This document shows positions 26,189 to 34,548 of a stretch of 64,000 bases of DNA, in pieces (the first letter of the stretch is position 1; every line of letters starts with the position of its first letter). Made by a program: the position numbers and the translations under genes. Origin of the DNA: Gemmatimonadota bacterium. Lineage in GTDB: Bacteria; Gemmatimonadota; Gemmatimonadetes; Gemmatimonadales; GWC2-71-9. The notes under the pieces were generated by a model that worked only from the letters and a program-made list of their open reading frames with translations, was not told the origin of the DNA and made no database searches. Where the stretch lies: assembly GCA_003222135.1 (NCBI GenBank), contig QHUM01000056.1:17618-81617 (forward strand). Reading direction: 5' to 3'.

Positions 26189-26973
26189 CCGCGCTTCTCG
26201 TACACCCGCACATAATCCACCCGCATCGTCTGCGGGAAGACGGTAGTTGCATCCGGATTACCCGGCCAGTAACCACCCACGGCCACGTTGAGAAGGATGA
26301 AAAAGGGGTGGTCGTACACCCACCGCCCGGGCAGGGAATTCGGGGTGACGGTCTTGTACAGCACGTCGTCTACGTACCAGCGAATCGCAGCCGGCTCCCA
26401 CTCGACGGCGTAGACGTGAAACGTGTCGGCAAACGCGCCCGCCGGCAGGTCGTACGCGCTGCTGATGCCAGCCGCACCCGAGTACCCCGGGCCGTGTACT
26501 GTGCCGTGCACCCGGCCCGGTTCCTTGCCGATGTTCTCCATGATGTCGATCTCGCCGCACGCGGGCCAGCCGACGGAGGGGATGTCGTCGCCCAGCATCC
26601 AGAACGCGGGCCACAGCCCCTGTCCGCGCGGTATCTGAATACGGGCCTCGATGCGACCGTACTTCCACGCGCCCAAACCCTGGGTCTTGAGTCGGGCCGA
26701 GGTGTACCCGCGGGTGGCGAGCGACTCCCGGCGGGCCTCGATGACGAGGTAGCCCGCATCGATGTGCGCGTTCTCGACCCGGTCGGTGTAGAACTCGAGC
26801 TCGCCGTTCCCCCAGCCATCGCCCCCGGTCTCCCGTACCCATTTCGTGGCGTCGAGCACCGGCCCGTCGAACTCGTCATGCCACACCAGGCGCCACTGCG
26901 GGGGTCCGGCTGCGGGAGCGGCGAGCGCCGAACACGCGGCGACGGCGAGCCCGAGCAGGATGCGGGTCACCAC
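26185..26973 (-). CDS. GH16-family endo-beta-1,3-glucanase (laminarinase-like)
   Basis: 262 residues with a signal peptide and one jelly-roll GH16 domain. The active-site signature GEIDIMENIG gives nucleophile E141, assisting D143 and acid/base E146 (ExDxxE, the beta-bulge form of laminarinases and lichenases). WHDEFDG and the WYVDDVLY segments are also typical. It should cut beta-1,3-glucan outside the cell or in the periplasm. GTG 26973 has GGAGG 5 nt upstream and shares one base with the TAG of the upstream TPR gene. Confidence 0.92.
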   Translation of the reverse strand: MVTRILLGLAVAACSALAAPAAGPPQWRLVWHDEFDGPVLDATKWVRETGGDGWGNGELEFYTDRVENAHIDAGYLVIEARRESLATRGYTSARLKTQGLGAWKYGRIEARIQIPRGQGLWPAFWMLGDDIPSVGWPACGEIDIMENIGKEPGRVHGTVHGPGYSGAAGISSAYDLPAGAFADTFHVYAVEWEPAAIRWYVDDVLYKTVTPNSLPGRWVYDHPFFILLNVAVGGYWPGNPDATTVFPQTMRVDYVRVYEKRG

Positions 26974-28547
26974 TAGGACCTCCGATACCTCCAGGCCACG
27001 ATCCCGGCGCCCGTGACCTTCAGATCGAACGCGTGGTTACCGCTCGGATCGATCGCCGGGATGTCTTGCTTCTGCGAGGCCACCGTTTCGCCCTTGGCGT
27101 TCACGAACTCGAACGTGACCGCCGTCGGCGTGCTCGGCTTGGTCTTGAGATTCGTAACCAGGCCGCCGAGCTTCGCGCCCTGTTCATCGGGCGTGAAGGT
27201 GCCGACCGTCACCTCGGTCGTCATGGAGTCGGCGATCGTGAGGTAGCGCAGCGTCGAATCCTTGTTGCCCCGTATTTGCCACGCGCCGGCGAGCTTGGCG
27301 AGGCTCGTGCGGTTCAGCGGATCCACGGCGACCAGCCGCTGGGCCAGCGGCAGCACCTTGGCTGTGTCACCGAGCAGATAATAGACCCCCGTCAGGTTGT
27401 ACAGCGCCTCGCGGAAATAGGGGTCCTTCCCGAGGCCTGCCTCGTACGCCCGCGCCGCCAGCCGGTAGCGCGGGGCGATCGACGCCCGGAACGCCTTGAT
27501 CGTGTCGTCGGTCACCGCCGCGCAGCGCGTTGCGATCTGCCGCAGGGTCAGAGTCTTGTTCTTCGCCCGCGTGTCGCTGCGGCACTTGCTGCCGACCGGC
27601 ACGGTGTCCGGCTCGTTCGGGATCGCATTGATGACCGCCTGCGCCGCGGCGAACAGGTCCGTGGCCTCCGCCGAATCGGCGTGGTCGAGGATCTGGTTGT
27701 AGAGTGCCCCGGCTTCATCACGCTTGCCCTGCTGAGAGTACACCGCCGCGAGCCCGGCCATCGCCTGCACGTCATTGGGGTAGGCGGCAAGATAATCTTT
27801 GTACCCAGGCACGGCACCGTCCCAACGCTGCGCCGCATGGTACACCCGCGCCACGTTGAACAGAGCGTCGCGCTTCTCTTTGGCAAACTTGGGATCACTC
27901 GCCGCAGGCACGGCTAGCTTGAAGTACTTCGCGGAGGAGTCCGCGCGAGTGGCAAAGACAATAGAATCTGTGCGGTACTTGGTGGAGTCTCTCTTTCGGA
28001 GAGATGAGTCGGGGGCTTCGCGACCCGCGAACAGCGTCCCCAGGTAGATGAAACCCGAGGGTTCGCCGCCGTAGATCGCGTTGGCGCGCCGGAAGCTCGC
28101 AATGGCGGAGTCGGTGTTGCCCGCCTGCCACGCCTTGACTCCGTCGTTGAACACCGGGACCCAGAACACCCGGCGCCACGTGCTGATGTCCTCCTTGCAC
28201 CCGGGTGCGAGTGCCTCCGCCCTCGCAAACGCCGTGTCGGCCCCCGCGAGATCGTTCTGCAGCGCGTAGTAGCGCGCCAGGTAATACCACGCGGCAGGAT
28301 TCTTCTCCTGGCCTCCCGTGGTCAGCGCCTCGTGCAGCACTTTGTCCGCATCCTTGAGATCTTTCGTCCGCTTGTCCGCGAACTTGGTCTCGGTCGCGCT
28401 GCGGAGGTACAAAACCCCGCTGTTCACGAGGTAATGCTTGGTACTGAGGTCGCACTTGGCCGCCGTCCACTGCTGTGCGGCGGCGGGCGTGGCGCCGCCG
28501 GCGACCAGCAACGCACCGATGACGGCCACGGTTGGCTTCCCGGTCAT
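26973..28547 (-). CDS. Secreted TPR protein with C-terminal beta domain (paralogue B)
   Basis: 524 residues with a signal peptide (~1-25, ATPAAAQ), then the same opening as paralogue A at 13882 (Cys, Leu-Ser-x-x-His, VNSGVLYL), TPR repeats (KNPAAWYYLARYYALQND, EALYNLTGVYYLLGD) and a C-terminal beta-rich domain ending GIVAWRYRRS. The ATG has AAGGAG 5 nt upstream. It runs straight into GH16 (1-nt overlap), so it may be read with the glucan genes. The function is unknown. It could scaffold or sense envelope components. Confidence 0.75.
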   Translation of the reverse strand: MTGKPTVAVIGALLVAGGATPAAAQQWTAAKCDLSTKHYLVNSGVLYLRSATETKFADKRTKDLKDADKVLHEALTTGGQEKNPAAWYYLARYYALQNDLAGADTAFARAEALAPGCKEDISTWRRVFWVPVFNDGVKAWQAGNTDSAIASFRRANAIYGGEPSGFIYLGTLFAGREAPDSSLRKRDSTKYRTDSIVFATRADSSAKYFKLAVPAASDPKFAKEKRDALFNVARVYHAAQRWDGAVPGYKDYLAAYPNDVQAMAGLAAVYSQQGKRDEAGALYNQILDHADSAEATDLFAAAQAVINAIPNEPDTVPVGSKCRSDTRAKNKTLTLRQIATRCAAVTDDTIKAFRASIAPRYRLAARAYEAGLGKDPYFREALYNLTGVYYLLGDTAKVLPLAQRLVAVDPLNRTSLAKLAGAWQIRGNKDSTLRYLTIADSMTTEVTVGTFTPDEQGAKLGGLVTNLKTKPSTPTAVTFEFVNAKGETVASQKQDIPAIDPSGNHAFDLKVTGAGIVAWRYRRS

Positions 28548-28549
28548 GC

Positions 28550-29743
28550 TCACTCCTTGGATTTGGCGACGAGCGCTTCCGCATCCCGCTCGGCGGCGCG
28601 CGCGATCTCGAGCGGCGGGCGCCCCAGCGCGCGCGCGGCGGCCAGCACATCGTCGTATTCCGGTTTGACCCGGACGCCCCCCCCCGCGGCGTCCGGCTGC
28701 TCCAGCACCTTCACCCGCACGGCCACCTCGGGAGAGAGTTGCACGGTCACCTGGCGGCGCGGCAGGGTCGCACGCTCCGCCACCCAGCGGCGGATACCGG
28801 CCGTAGTGCTGTGACGGAACAGCGCGGCGGTCACTCCCTCCGCCAGCTCCTCGGGAGCCATCACCTCCACCCGAAAGCCCGAGCGGCCCTTCTTCATCTG
28901 CACGGGCCACGTTTGCACGTCGAGCGCGCCGGCGCACACGAGCGCCTGCCGCAACGGCTCCACGTATTCGGGGCTCATGTCGTCCACGTCCGTGGCGAGC
29001 AGGACCACGCGCCCCGCCTCCGTCGCCTGCTCCGCAACGAGGAGGCGCAACGCGTTGGGGTAATGCGGCGGGTTCCGTTGTCCCGCGCCCCAGCCGCTGC
29101 GCACCAGACGCCAGCGCGCCGGCGGCGCGCCCGAGGAGAGCACGCGCACCAGCACCGCGCCCGTCGGCGTGGTAGCCTCCCCCTCCACCGGGCCCCGATC
29201 ACCCGCGACCTCCACCCCCTCGAGCAGAATCGCCGTGGCGGGAGCCGGTACGGGCAGCCTGCCGTGCGCCGCCTCGACCCACCCGCTCCCCACCGCCACG
29301 GGCAGATTGTAGACCGCTTCGACGCCGAGCTGGGCGAAGCCCTCGATCCCGCCGACGATGTCGAGCACGGCGTCCACCGCCCCGACCTCGTGGAGGTGCA
29401 CCTGCTCCGGCGCAACCCCGTGCACCCGACCCTCGGCCTCGCCGATCAGCCGAAACGCGCGCACGGCCCGTTCTTTCACCCAATCCGACAGGGGCGCGCG
29501 CTCGACCAGCCGGATGAGGTCGCCGACGTGCCGGCCGTGAGGCTGTTCGGGGATTGCGAATTCGACCTGCGTGCACGCCACGTCCGACCGCTTGACCTCG
29601 CGCACCGTGACCCTGACACCCGTGAGGGCGAGGCGGCGCGGCAGGTCTTCCAGCCACGCCGCCGGCGCGCCCGCGGACAGGAGCGCTCCCAGGGTCATGT
29701 CGCCCGAGATGCCGGCGGCCGGGTCGAGGATGGCGATGCGCAT
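28550..29743 (-). CDS. larC: Nickel insertion protein LarC (pyridinium nickel pincer cofactor synthesis)
   Basis: 397 residues covering the whole LarC (DUF111) family in one frame: LDPAAGISGDMTLGALLSAG at the N-terminus, HLHEVGAVDAVLDIVG, the EGEATTPTGAVLV segment, DVDDMSPEY and the C-terminal SPEV...KPEYDD region. LarC inserts nickel with CTP to finish the NPN cofactor of lactate racemase and related enzymes. larA, larB and larE are not in this window. A G9 run (28677-28685) lies in frame near the C-terminus. It sits 28 nt after thrC and 2 nt before TPR paralogue B. Confidence 0.93.
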   Translation of the reverse strand: MRIAILDPAAGISGDMTLGALLSAGAPAAWLEDLPRRLALTGVRVTVREVKRSDVACTQVEFAIPEQPHGRHVGDLIRLVERAPLSDWVKERAVRAFRLIGEAEGRVHGVAPEQVHLHEVGAVDAVLDIVGGIEGFAQLGVEAVYNLPVAVGSGWVEAAHGRLPVPAPATAILLEGVEVAGDRGPVEGEATTPTGAVLVRVLSSGAPPARWRLVRSGWGAGQRNPPHYPNALRLLVAEQATEAGRVVLLATDVDDMSPEYVEPLRQALVCAGALDVQTWPVQMKKGRSGFRVEVMAPEELAEGVTAALFRHSTTAGIRRWVAERATLPRRQVTVQLSPEVAVRVKVLEQPDAAGGGVRVKPEYDDVLAAARALGRPPLEIARAAERDAEALVAKSKE

Positions 29744-29771
29744 GCGATCGAGGCGGCGGAATATTAACGGC

Positions 29772-30920
29772 CTAGCCGCGGTACAGCCACCCGGCGCCCG
29801 TGTTGAAGAGCACCACGCGCTCCTCCGGTTTGACCGCGCCGCGCGCCTTGAGCTCGAGCACTCCGGCGAGCGTCGCCCCGCCCTCCGGCGAGGCATCGAT
29901 CCCCTCGAGCGTCTGCAGCTCGGTGGCCGCGGCGGCGAGCTGCGCGTCCGTCACCGTGAGTGCCTCGCCCCCGCTCTTCCGCAGCACCGAGAGCATGAGG
30001 CGGTCCCCCAACGGGCTCGGCACCCGCAGCCCGGACGCGATCGTCTGCGGGTCGGGCCACGGTGTGCAGCCCGGGGCGCCGGCGCGGAACGCCTGCACGA
30101 CCGGCGCGCAGCCCGCGGCCTGTACGCTGTACATTCGCGGGAGCGACCCGCGGACCCAACCCGCCTGCACCAGCTCGTCGAACCCCTTCCACATGCCGAT
30201 CAGCCCGGTGCCTCCACCCGTGGGATACACGATCGCGTGTGGCAGGGTCCAGCCGAGCTGCTCCGCCAGCTCGAGGGCGAGGCTCTTCTTGCCTTCGATG
30301 CGATACGGCTCGCGCAGCGTGGACACATCTAGCGCGCCGCTCTCCAGCGCGTACGCGCGCGCGGCCTTGCCGCAGTCCCCGATATGCCCGTCCAGCAGCA
30401 CCAGCTCGGCGTCGAAGCTCCGGATCTGGCGGAGGATCGTGGGCGGCGTGCTCGCGGGCGCATACACCCGCGCCGCGACGCCCGCACGCGCCGCGTACGC
30501 CGCGAGCGCCACGCCGGCGTTGCCGGCGGTCGGGACGACGAATCGCCGCGCTCCAGCGCGCGTCGCCCGCGTCACGGCCGCCGCCAGCCCCCGCGCCTTG
30601 AAGGAGCCCGTGGGGTTGGCGCCTTCTTCCTTGACCCACAAATCCGCGAAGCCGTGCCGCTCCCCGACCCGCACCACCGCGAGCAGCGGCGTTCCGCCCT
30701 CGCCCAGCGTCACGGGCGCCTCGCCATCGTGGAGCGGCAGCCACTCCCGGTAGCGCCACATCGTCCAGGGTCGCTCGGGGAGCAGCGACTTGGCGGCGGG
30801 CGGCGGCGCGCAGGCGTAGCGCACCAGGTAGGGCTGGCCGCAGTCGCACACGCCCGGCAACCCGTCGGCGCTGCGCGTCGTGCCGCAGGACGAGCATTCG
30901 AGCGACCACGACAGTGTCAC
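29772..30920 (-). CDS. thrC: Threonine synthase
   Basis: A 382-residue PLP enzyme converting O-phosphohomoserine to threonine. An N-terminal zinc-ribbon-like start (ECSSCGTTR, CDCGQPY) precedes the PLP fold. The Schiff-base lysine is in NPTGSFKARG, and the phosphate loop is PTGGGTGLIG. GTG 30920 forms a GTGA overlap with the uvrC stop. No other threonine gene is nearby. Confidence 0.92.
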   Translation of the reverse strand: MTLSWSLECSSCGTTRSADGLPGVCDCGQPYLVRYACAPPPAAKSLLPERPWTMWRYREWLPLHDGEAPVTLGEGGTPLLAVVRVGERHGFADLWVKEEGANPTGSFKARGLAAAVTRATRAGARRFVVPTAGNAGVALAAYAARAGVAARVYAPASTPPTILRQIRSFDAELVLLDGHIGDCGKAARAYALESGALDVSTLREPYRIEGKKSLALELAEQLGWTLPHAIVYPTGGGTGLIGMWKGFDELVQAGWVRGSLPRMYSVQAAGCAPVVQAFRAGAPGCTPWPDPQTIASGLRVPSPLGDRLMLSVLRKSGGEALTVTDAQLAAAATELQTLEGIDASPEGGATLAGVLELKARGAVKPEERVVLFNTGAGWLYRG

Positions 30921-32725
30921 GGCCGCGCCTGCAACCGCTCGAGAATCCGCTCGGCGAGCGTCGTCGAAAAGCCCGGGAGCGCGGCGATCTCCGCCGGCGT
31001 CGCCGTCTTCACGCCCGCCAGCGAGCCGAAGCGCTCGAGCAGCGCGCGCCGGCGGTTCGGGCCTACGCCCGGGATGGCCAGCAGCGCCGAGGTGATCGTG
31101 CGCTGAGCGCGGCGCTTGCGACTGTAGCTCACGGCGAAGCGATGTGCCTCGTCGCGGGCGCGCTGCAGCAGCTTCAGCGATGGGCTGCGCCGGGAGAGGC
31201 GCAGCGGATCGGAGCGACCGGCCAGAAAAACCTCCTCCTCCTGCTTCGCCAGGCTCACGATCGGCAGCTTGTCCTGTCCCAGGGCCCGGGCGGCGTCGAC
31301 CGCGGCGCCGAGCTGGCCCTTCCCGCCGTCGATCACCACCAGATCGGGCAGCCCCTTCGCTTCGCTGATCCGGCGCCCCAGGTAGCGCGTCACGACCTCG
31401 TGCACCGCGGCGAAGTCGTCCTGCGGCGCGCCCCGGATGCGGAACCGACGGTACTCGGCCTTCTTGGGCCGTCCCGCCTCGAACCAAACCAGCGATCCGA
31501 CGGTGTCCCGGCCCTGGTTGGTCGAGATGTCGATGCACACGAACGAGCGCGGGACCGCCGCGAGGCCCAGGTCGCGCCCCAGTGCGAACACGGGATCGGC
31601 GGCCCGCTCGTCGATGTCGAAGCTCTCGATCTTCAGGCTGTCGAGCAGATGGCGGGCGTTCTGGTCGGCGAGCTGGGCGAGCTTGGCGAAGGTCCCCCGT
31701 TGGGGGACGTGCCACTCGATGTCGGGCGCGACCTGTTCCAGTGCGTCGAGGTCGTCCGGCGCGAACGGCAGCAGCGCGTGCTGCGCGCGCGCTTCGAGCG
31801 GCAGGTAGCAGCGCACGAGGAACGCCGCCAGCACCGCTCCTTCGGCCTCGTGCTCCACGTTCTCGAGGAAGCGGTGGTCGCGGGCAATCAACCGGCCGTC
31901 CCGTACCCGCAGCACCACGCCGCACGCGTCATCCCCGTCGCGCGCCAGCCCGATGGCGTCGGCGTCGCCGCCGCCCACCAGCTCCACCGCCTGCGGCTGC
32001 TCCACCTGATCCAGCCATTTGAGCGCGTCGCGCAGCTGGGCCGCGCGCTCGAAGTCGAGCCGCTGGGACGCGTCCTGCATGCGCTCGCGCAGCCGCGTGC
32101 GCACGTCGACCGTTTTGCCCTCGAGAAACAGCAGGACGTCGTCGATCATCCGGCGGTAGTCCGCTTCGCTCTGGTAGCCGACGCACGGGGCGCGGCAGCG
32201 ATCGATGTGGTAGTCCAGGCACGGCCGGTTCGGCGCGTCGTGGGGCAGGTCCCAGTGGCACGACCGCACCGTGAAGATCCGACGAATGATCTTCAACGTC
32301 TGGCGCAGCGTGGCCACGTCGGTATACGGCCCGAAGTAGCGGGCGCCCGGGATGGTGACGCGCCGCACCACCAGCACCCGGGGGAACGGCTCCATGATGG
32401 TCACCGCCACGCGCGGGTAGCTCTTGTCGTCGGTCAGCCGGATATTGAACCGCGGCTTGTGCTCCTTGATGAGGTTGTTCTCGAGCAGCAACGCCTGGGC
32501 TTCGGTCGGCGCGATGATCGTCTCGAGCTCGGCGATTTGACGCACCAGCGCCGCCCGCTCCGGCGTCGAGTCACCTTCCGGTCCGAAGTAGCTCGGGACC
32601 CGCGCGCGCAGGCTCTTCGCCTTGCCGACGTACACGATCTCGCCCGCCGCGTTCTTCCAGAGGTACACGCCGGGCGTGTCGGGAAGCGCCTTCAGTTGTC
32701 GAGCGATCAGAGCAGGAACGTCCAC
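30917..32725 (-). CDS. uvrC: UvrABC system protein C
   Basis: A 602-residue nucleotide-excision endonuclease. The GIY-YIG 3'-incision domain is at ~10-90 (TPGVYLWKN, IVYVGKAKSLRAR), followed by a Cys-rich iron-sulfur-like stretch (C-x6-C-x3-C near 150-165), the UVR motif (~200-235, DFERAAQLRDAL), the RNase H-like 5'-incision domain (CIDISTNQGRDTVGS) and C-terminal helix-hairpin-helices (IPGVGPNRRRALL). GTG 32725 overlaps the murJ end by 19 nt. Confidence 0.96.
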   Translation of the reverse strand: MDVPALIARQLKALPDTPGVYLWKNAAGEIVYVGKAKSLRARVPSYFGPEGDSTPERAALVRQIAELETIIAPTEAQALLLENNLIKEHKPRFNIRLTDDKSYPRVAVTIMEPFPRVLVVRRVTIPGARYFGPYTDVATLRQTLKIIRRIFTVRSCHWDLPHDAPNRPCLDYHIDRCRAPCVGYQSEADYRRMIDDVLLFLEGKTVDVRTRLRERMQDASQRLDFERAAQLRDALKWLDQVEQPQAVELVGGGDADAIGLARDGDDACGVVLRVRDGRLIARDHRFLENVEHEAEGAVLAAFLVRCYLPLEARAQHALLPFAPDDLDALEQVAPDIEWHVPQRGTFAKLAQLADQNARHLLDSLKIESFDIDERAADPVFALGRDLGLAAVPRSFVCIDISTNQGRDTVGSLVWFEAGRPKKAEYRRFRIRGAPQDDFAAVHEVVTRYLGRRISEAKGLPDLVVIDGGKGQLGAAVDAARALGQDKLPIVSLAKQEEEVFLAGRSDPLRLSRRSPSLKLLQRARDEAHRFAVSYSRKRRAQRTITSALLAIPGVGPNRRRALLERFGSLAGVKTATPAEIAALPGFSTTLAERILERLQARP

Positions 32726-34275
32726 AGGCGACGGGCATCGGGGTGACGCAGGGCGATCGTACCGCCGAAATACACTCCACCAAACATAACCAAGGCGAGC
32801 AGCGCGACGGCGAACCCGCCCGCCCCCGCGGCGATCCGGGCGGCTCCGAGGCCCGCGGCGGCGGCCGCGCCGCTCACGAGCAAGCTCACCCCGAACGCCC
32901 GCCATTCGGGGCCGCGCAGGATCGCCCCCACGCGCGCATCCAGGTCGCGCAGGTGGAACACCACGTTCACCGTCGCGCCCAGGGAGGAGCCGAGCGCGAT
33001 CCCCGCCGGGCCGAACCGACGCATCAGCAGATAGGCGAGCGCGCTCGACAGAACGAGCGATGCGGAGGCGATCTTCACCGGCGTCTTCGTATCCCGCAGC
33101 GCGTAGAATCCCGACTGGAACAGCTTGACGCACGCCTGCCCCAGCAACCCGACGCCGTACGCCGCGACCACACCGCCCACGAGATCGGTGTCCGCGGCGC
33201 CGAACCGGCCCGTCTGGAACAACGGGCGCACGATCACGGGCGCCAACGCGACGAAGGCGAGCGACGACGGCAGGATGAAAAACACGATGCGCCGGAAGCC
33301 CACCGCGATGCGCGCACGCAGCTGCTCGTTGGGGCTGCTCCCCTGCGCGTCCCGCGACAGCTCGGGCAGCGACACCGCGGCCACCGACGTCCCGAACAGA
33401 CTGATCGGCAGCACCTGCAGCAGCTGCGCGTACTGCAGGCTCGAGGCGCCGCCCTCCCCCGCGAGCGTGCCGAGCAGCGTGTCGATCAGCCCGGAGATCT
33501 GGGCGACGCCCGCGCCGAGCACGACGGGAAGCCACGCCACGAGCACATCGCGCACGCCTTCGGTGGTGAAACTCCACCGCACCGGGATCCCGTGCAGCAC
33601 GCGCCAGCAGGCGGGCAGCTGGATGGCCACCTGGAGCACGCTCCCGGCGACCGTGCCCCACGCCAGGGCCAGGCTCAGCCTGGTGAGGAGCACCGTGGTC
33701 GGGAGCGTCGGCGCCACGAGCCAGGTGCCCGCCCCTATGAGGGCGGCGATCCCGGCGATGTTCCATACCGCCGGCGCCGCATACGGCAGGAAGAAGCGCC
33801 GGTGCGTGTTGAGAACGCCGAGGCACCACGCCGACACCACCATGAGCCCGGACATCGGGAACAAGAGGCGCATCAGGCTGACGGCCAGCGCGCGCGCTTC
33901 GCCCGTCAGGCCCGCACCGAACACGGCGGTGAGCGCCGGCGCGAACGCGATCCCGATGACGGCGAGCACACCAGTGGCGAGCAGCAGCAGGCCGAGGATC
34001 GCACCGGCGAGCGCGCGGGCGGCGGCCTTGTCCGCCCGAGCGTTGAGTGCGGCGTAGACCGGAATGAACGAGGCCGAGAGGGTCCCTTCCGCGAGCAGGC
34101 TGCGGATGGTGTTAGGAATCCGCTGCGCCACGCTCAGGGCGTCCGCGGCCCAGCCATTGCCGATGTAGTAGGCGATCGCGCGCTGACGCACATAGCCGAG
34201 CACGCGCGACAGCATGATGCCGGCGGCCACGTGGGCCGCCTGGCGTCCGCCGCCGGTCGCCTCCGGCGCCGTCAA
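32707..34275 (-). CDS. murJ: Lipid II flippase MurJ
   Basis: 522 residues with about 14 membrane helices and the MviN/MurJ motifs SRVLGYVRQRAIAYYIG, AFRIPN-like AQRIPNTIRSLLAEG and the SLFGTSVAAVSLPELSR segment. It moves lipid II to the outer face of the inner membrane for peptidoglycan synthesis. TTG 34275 forms a TTGA overlap with the small upstream gene. The next genes are DNA repair (uvrC) and threonine synthesis, so the cluster is not purely cell-wall. Confidence 0.94.
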   Translation of the reverse strand: MTAPEATGGGRQAAHVAAGIMLSRVLGYVRQRAIAYYIGNGWAADALSVAQRIPNTIRSLLAEGTLSASFIPVYAALNARADKAAARALAGAILGLLLLATGVLAVIGIAFAPALTAVFGAGLTGEARALAVSLMRLLFPMSGLMVVSAWCLGVLNTHRRFFLPYAAPAVWNIAGIAALIGAGTWLVAPTLPTTVLLTRLSLALAWGTVAGSVLQVAIQLPACWRVLHGIPVRWSFTTEGVRDVLVAWLPVVLGAGVAQISGLIDTLLGTLAGEGGASSLQYAQLLQVLPISLFGTSVAAVSLPELSRDAQGSSPNEQLRARIAVGFRRIVFFILPSSLAFVALAPVIVRPLFQTGRFGAADTDLVGGVVAAYGVGLLGQACVKLFQSGFYALRDTKTPVKIASASLVLSSALAYLLMRRFGPAGIALGSSLGATVNVVFHLRDLDARVGAILRGPEWRAFGVSLLVSGAAAAAGLGAARIAAGAGGFAVALLALVMFGGVYFGGTIALRHPDARRLWTFLL

Positions 34276-34538
34276 GTGCGCTTCTTCTTGGGGTCTTCCA
34301 ACAGCCGCTGGACGAACTGGACCTCCTCCCGCATCCCGGTCACCGACCGGGTCAGATCCGCGATATCGGTCTCGAGCGCCTCGACGCGCCGCTCCAGCTC
34401 GCGCACGCTCCCGGGCGCGCCATCACTCGGTCCCTCCAGACGACGCGCCATCGACCGGCCCAGCGGCGAGTCGAGCAGGATCGCCGTGATGGGAATCATC
34501 AAGGCGATACCGAGCAACACGATGATGACGATCCACAT
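34272..34538 (-). CDS. Small membrane protein, PspB-like layout
   Basis: 88 residues with an N-terminal membrane helix (~2-22, WIVIIVLLGIALMIPITAIL), a short basic linker, and a heptad-rich helix (ELERRVEALETDIADLTRSV, ending VQFVQRLLED). Membrane helix plus cytoplasmic coiled coil of this size is the layout of PspB, an envelope-stress sensor, but sequence identity cannot be claimed. ATG 34538 is used. It lies between bshC and murJ and overlaps murJ by 4 nt. Confidence 0.65.
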   Translation of the reverse strand: MWIVIIVLLGIALMIPITAILLDSPLGRSMARRLEGPSDGAPGSVRELERRVEALETDIADLTRSVTGMREEVQFVQRLLEDPKKKRT

Positions 34539-34548
34539 GGACAGGATT

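Noticed and set aside
28550..29743. Programmed frameshift splitting larC as in Lactobacillus
   Set aside because: The whole LarC family match lies in one uninterrupted frame here.
29772..31925. A 717-residue threonine synthase with a long N-terminal extension
   Set aside because: The extra part lies inside uvrC and is Arg/Ala-rich shadow sequence. GTG 30920 fits the family length.
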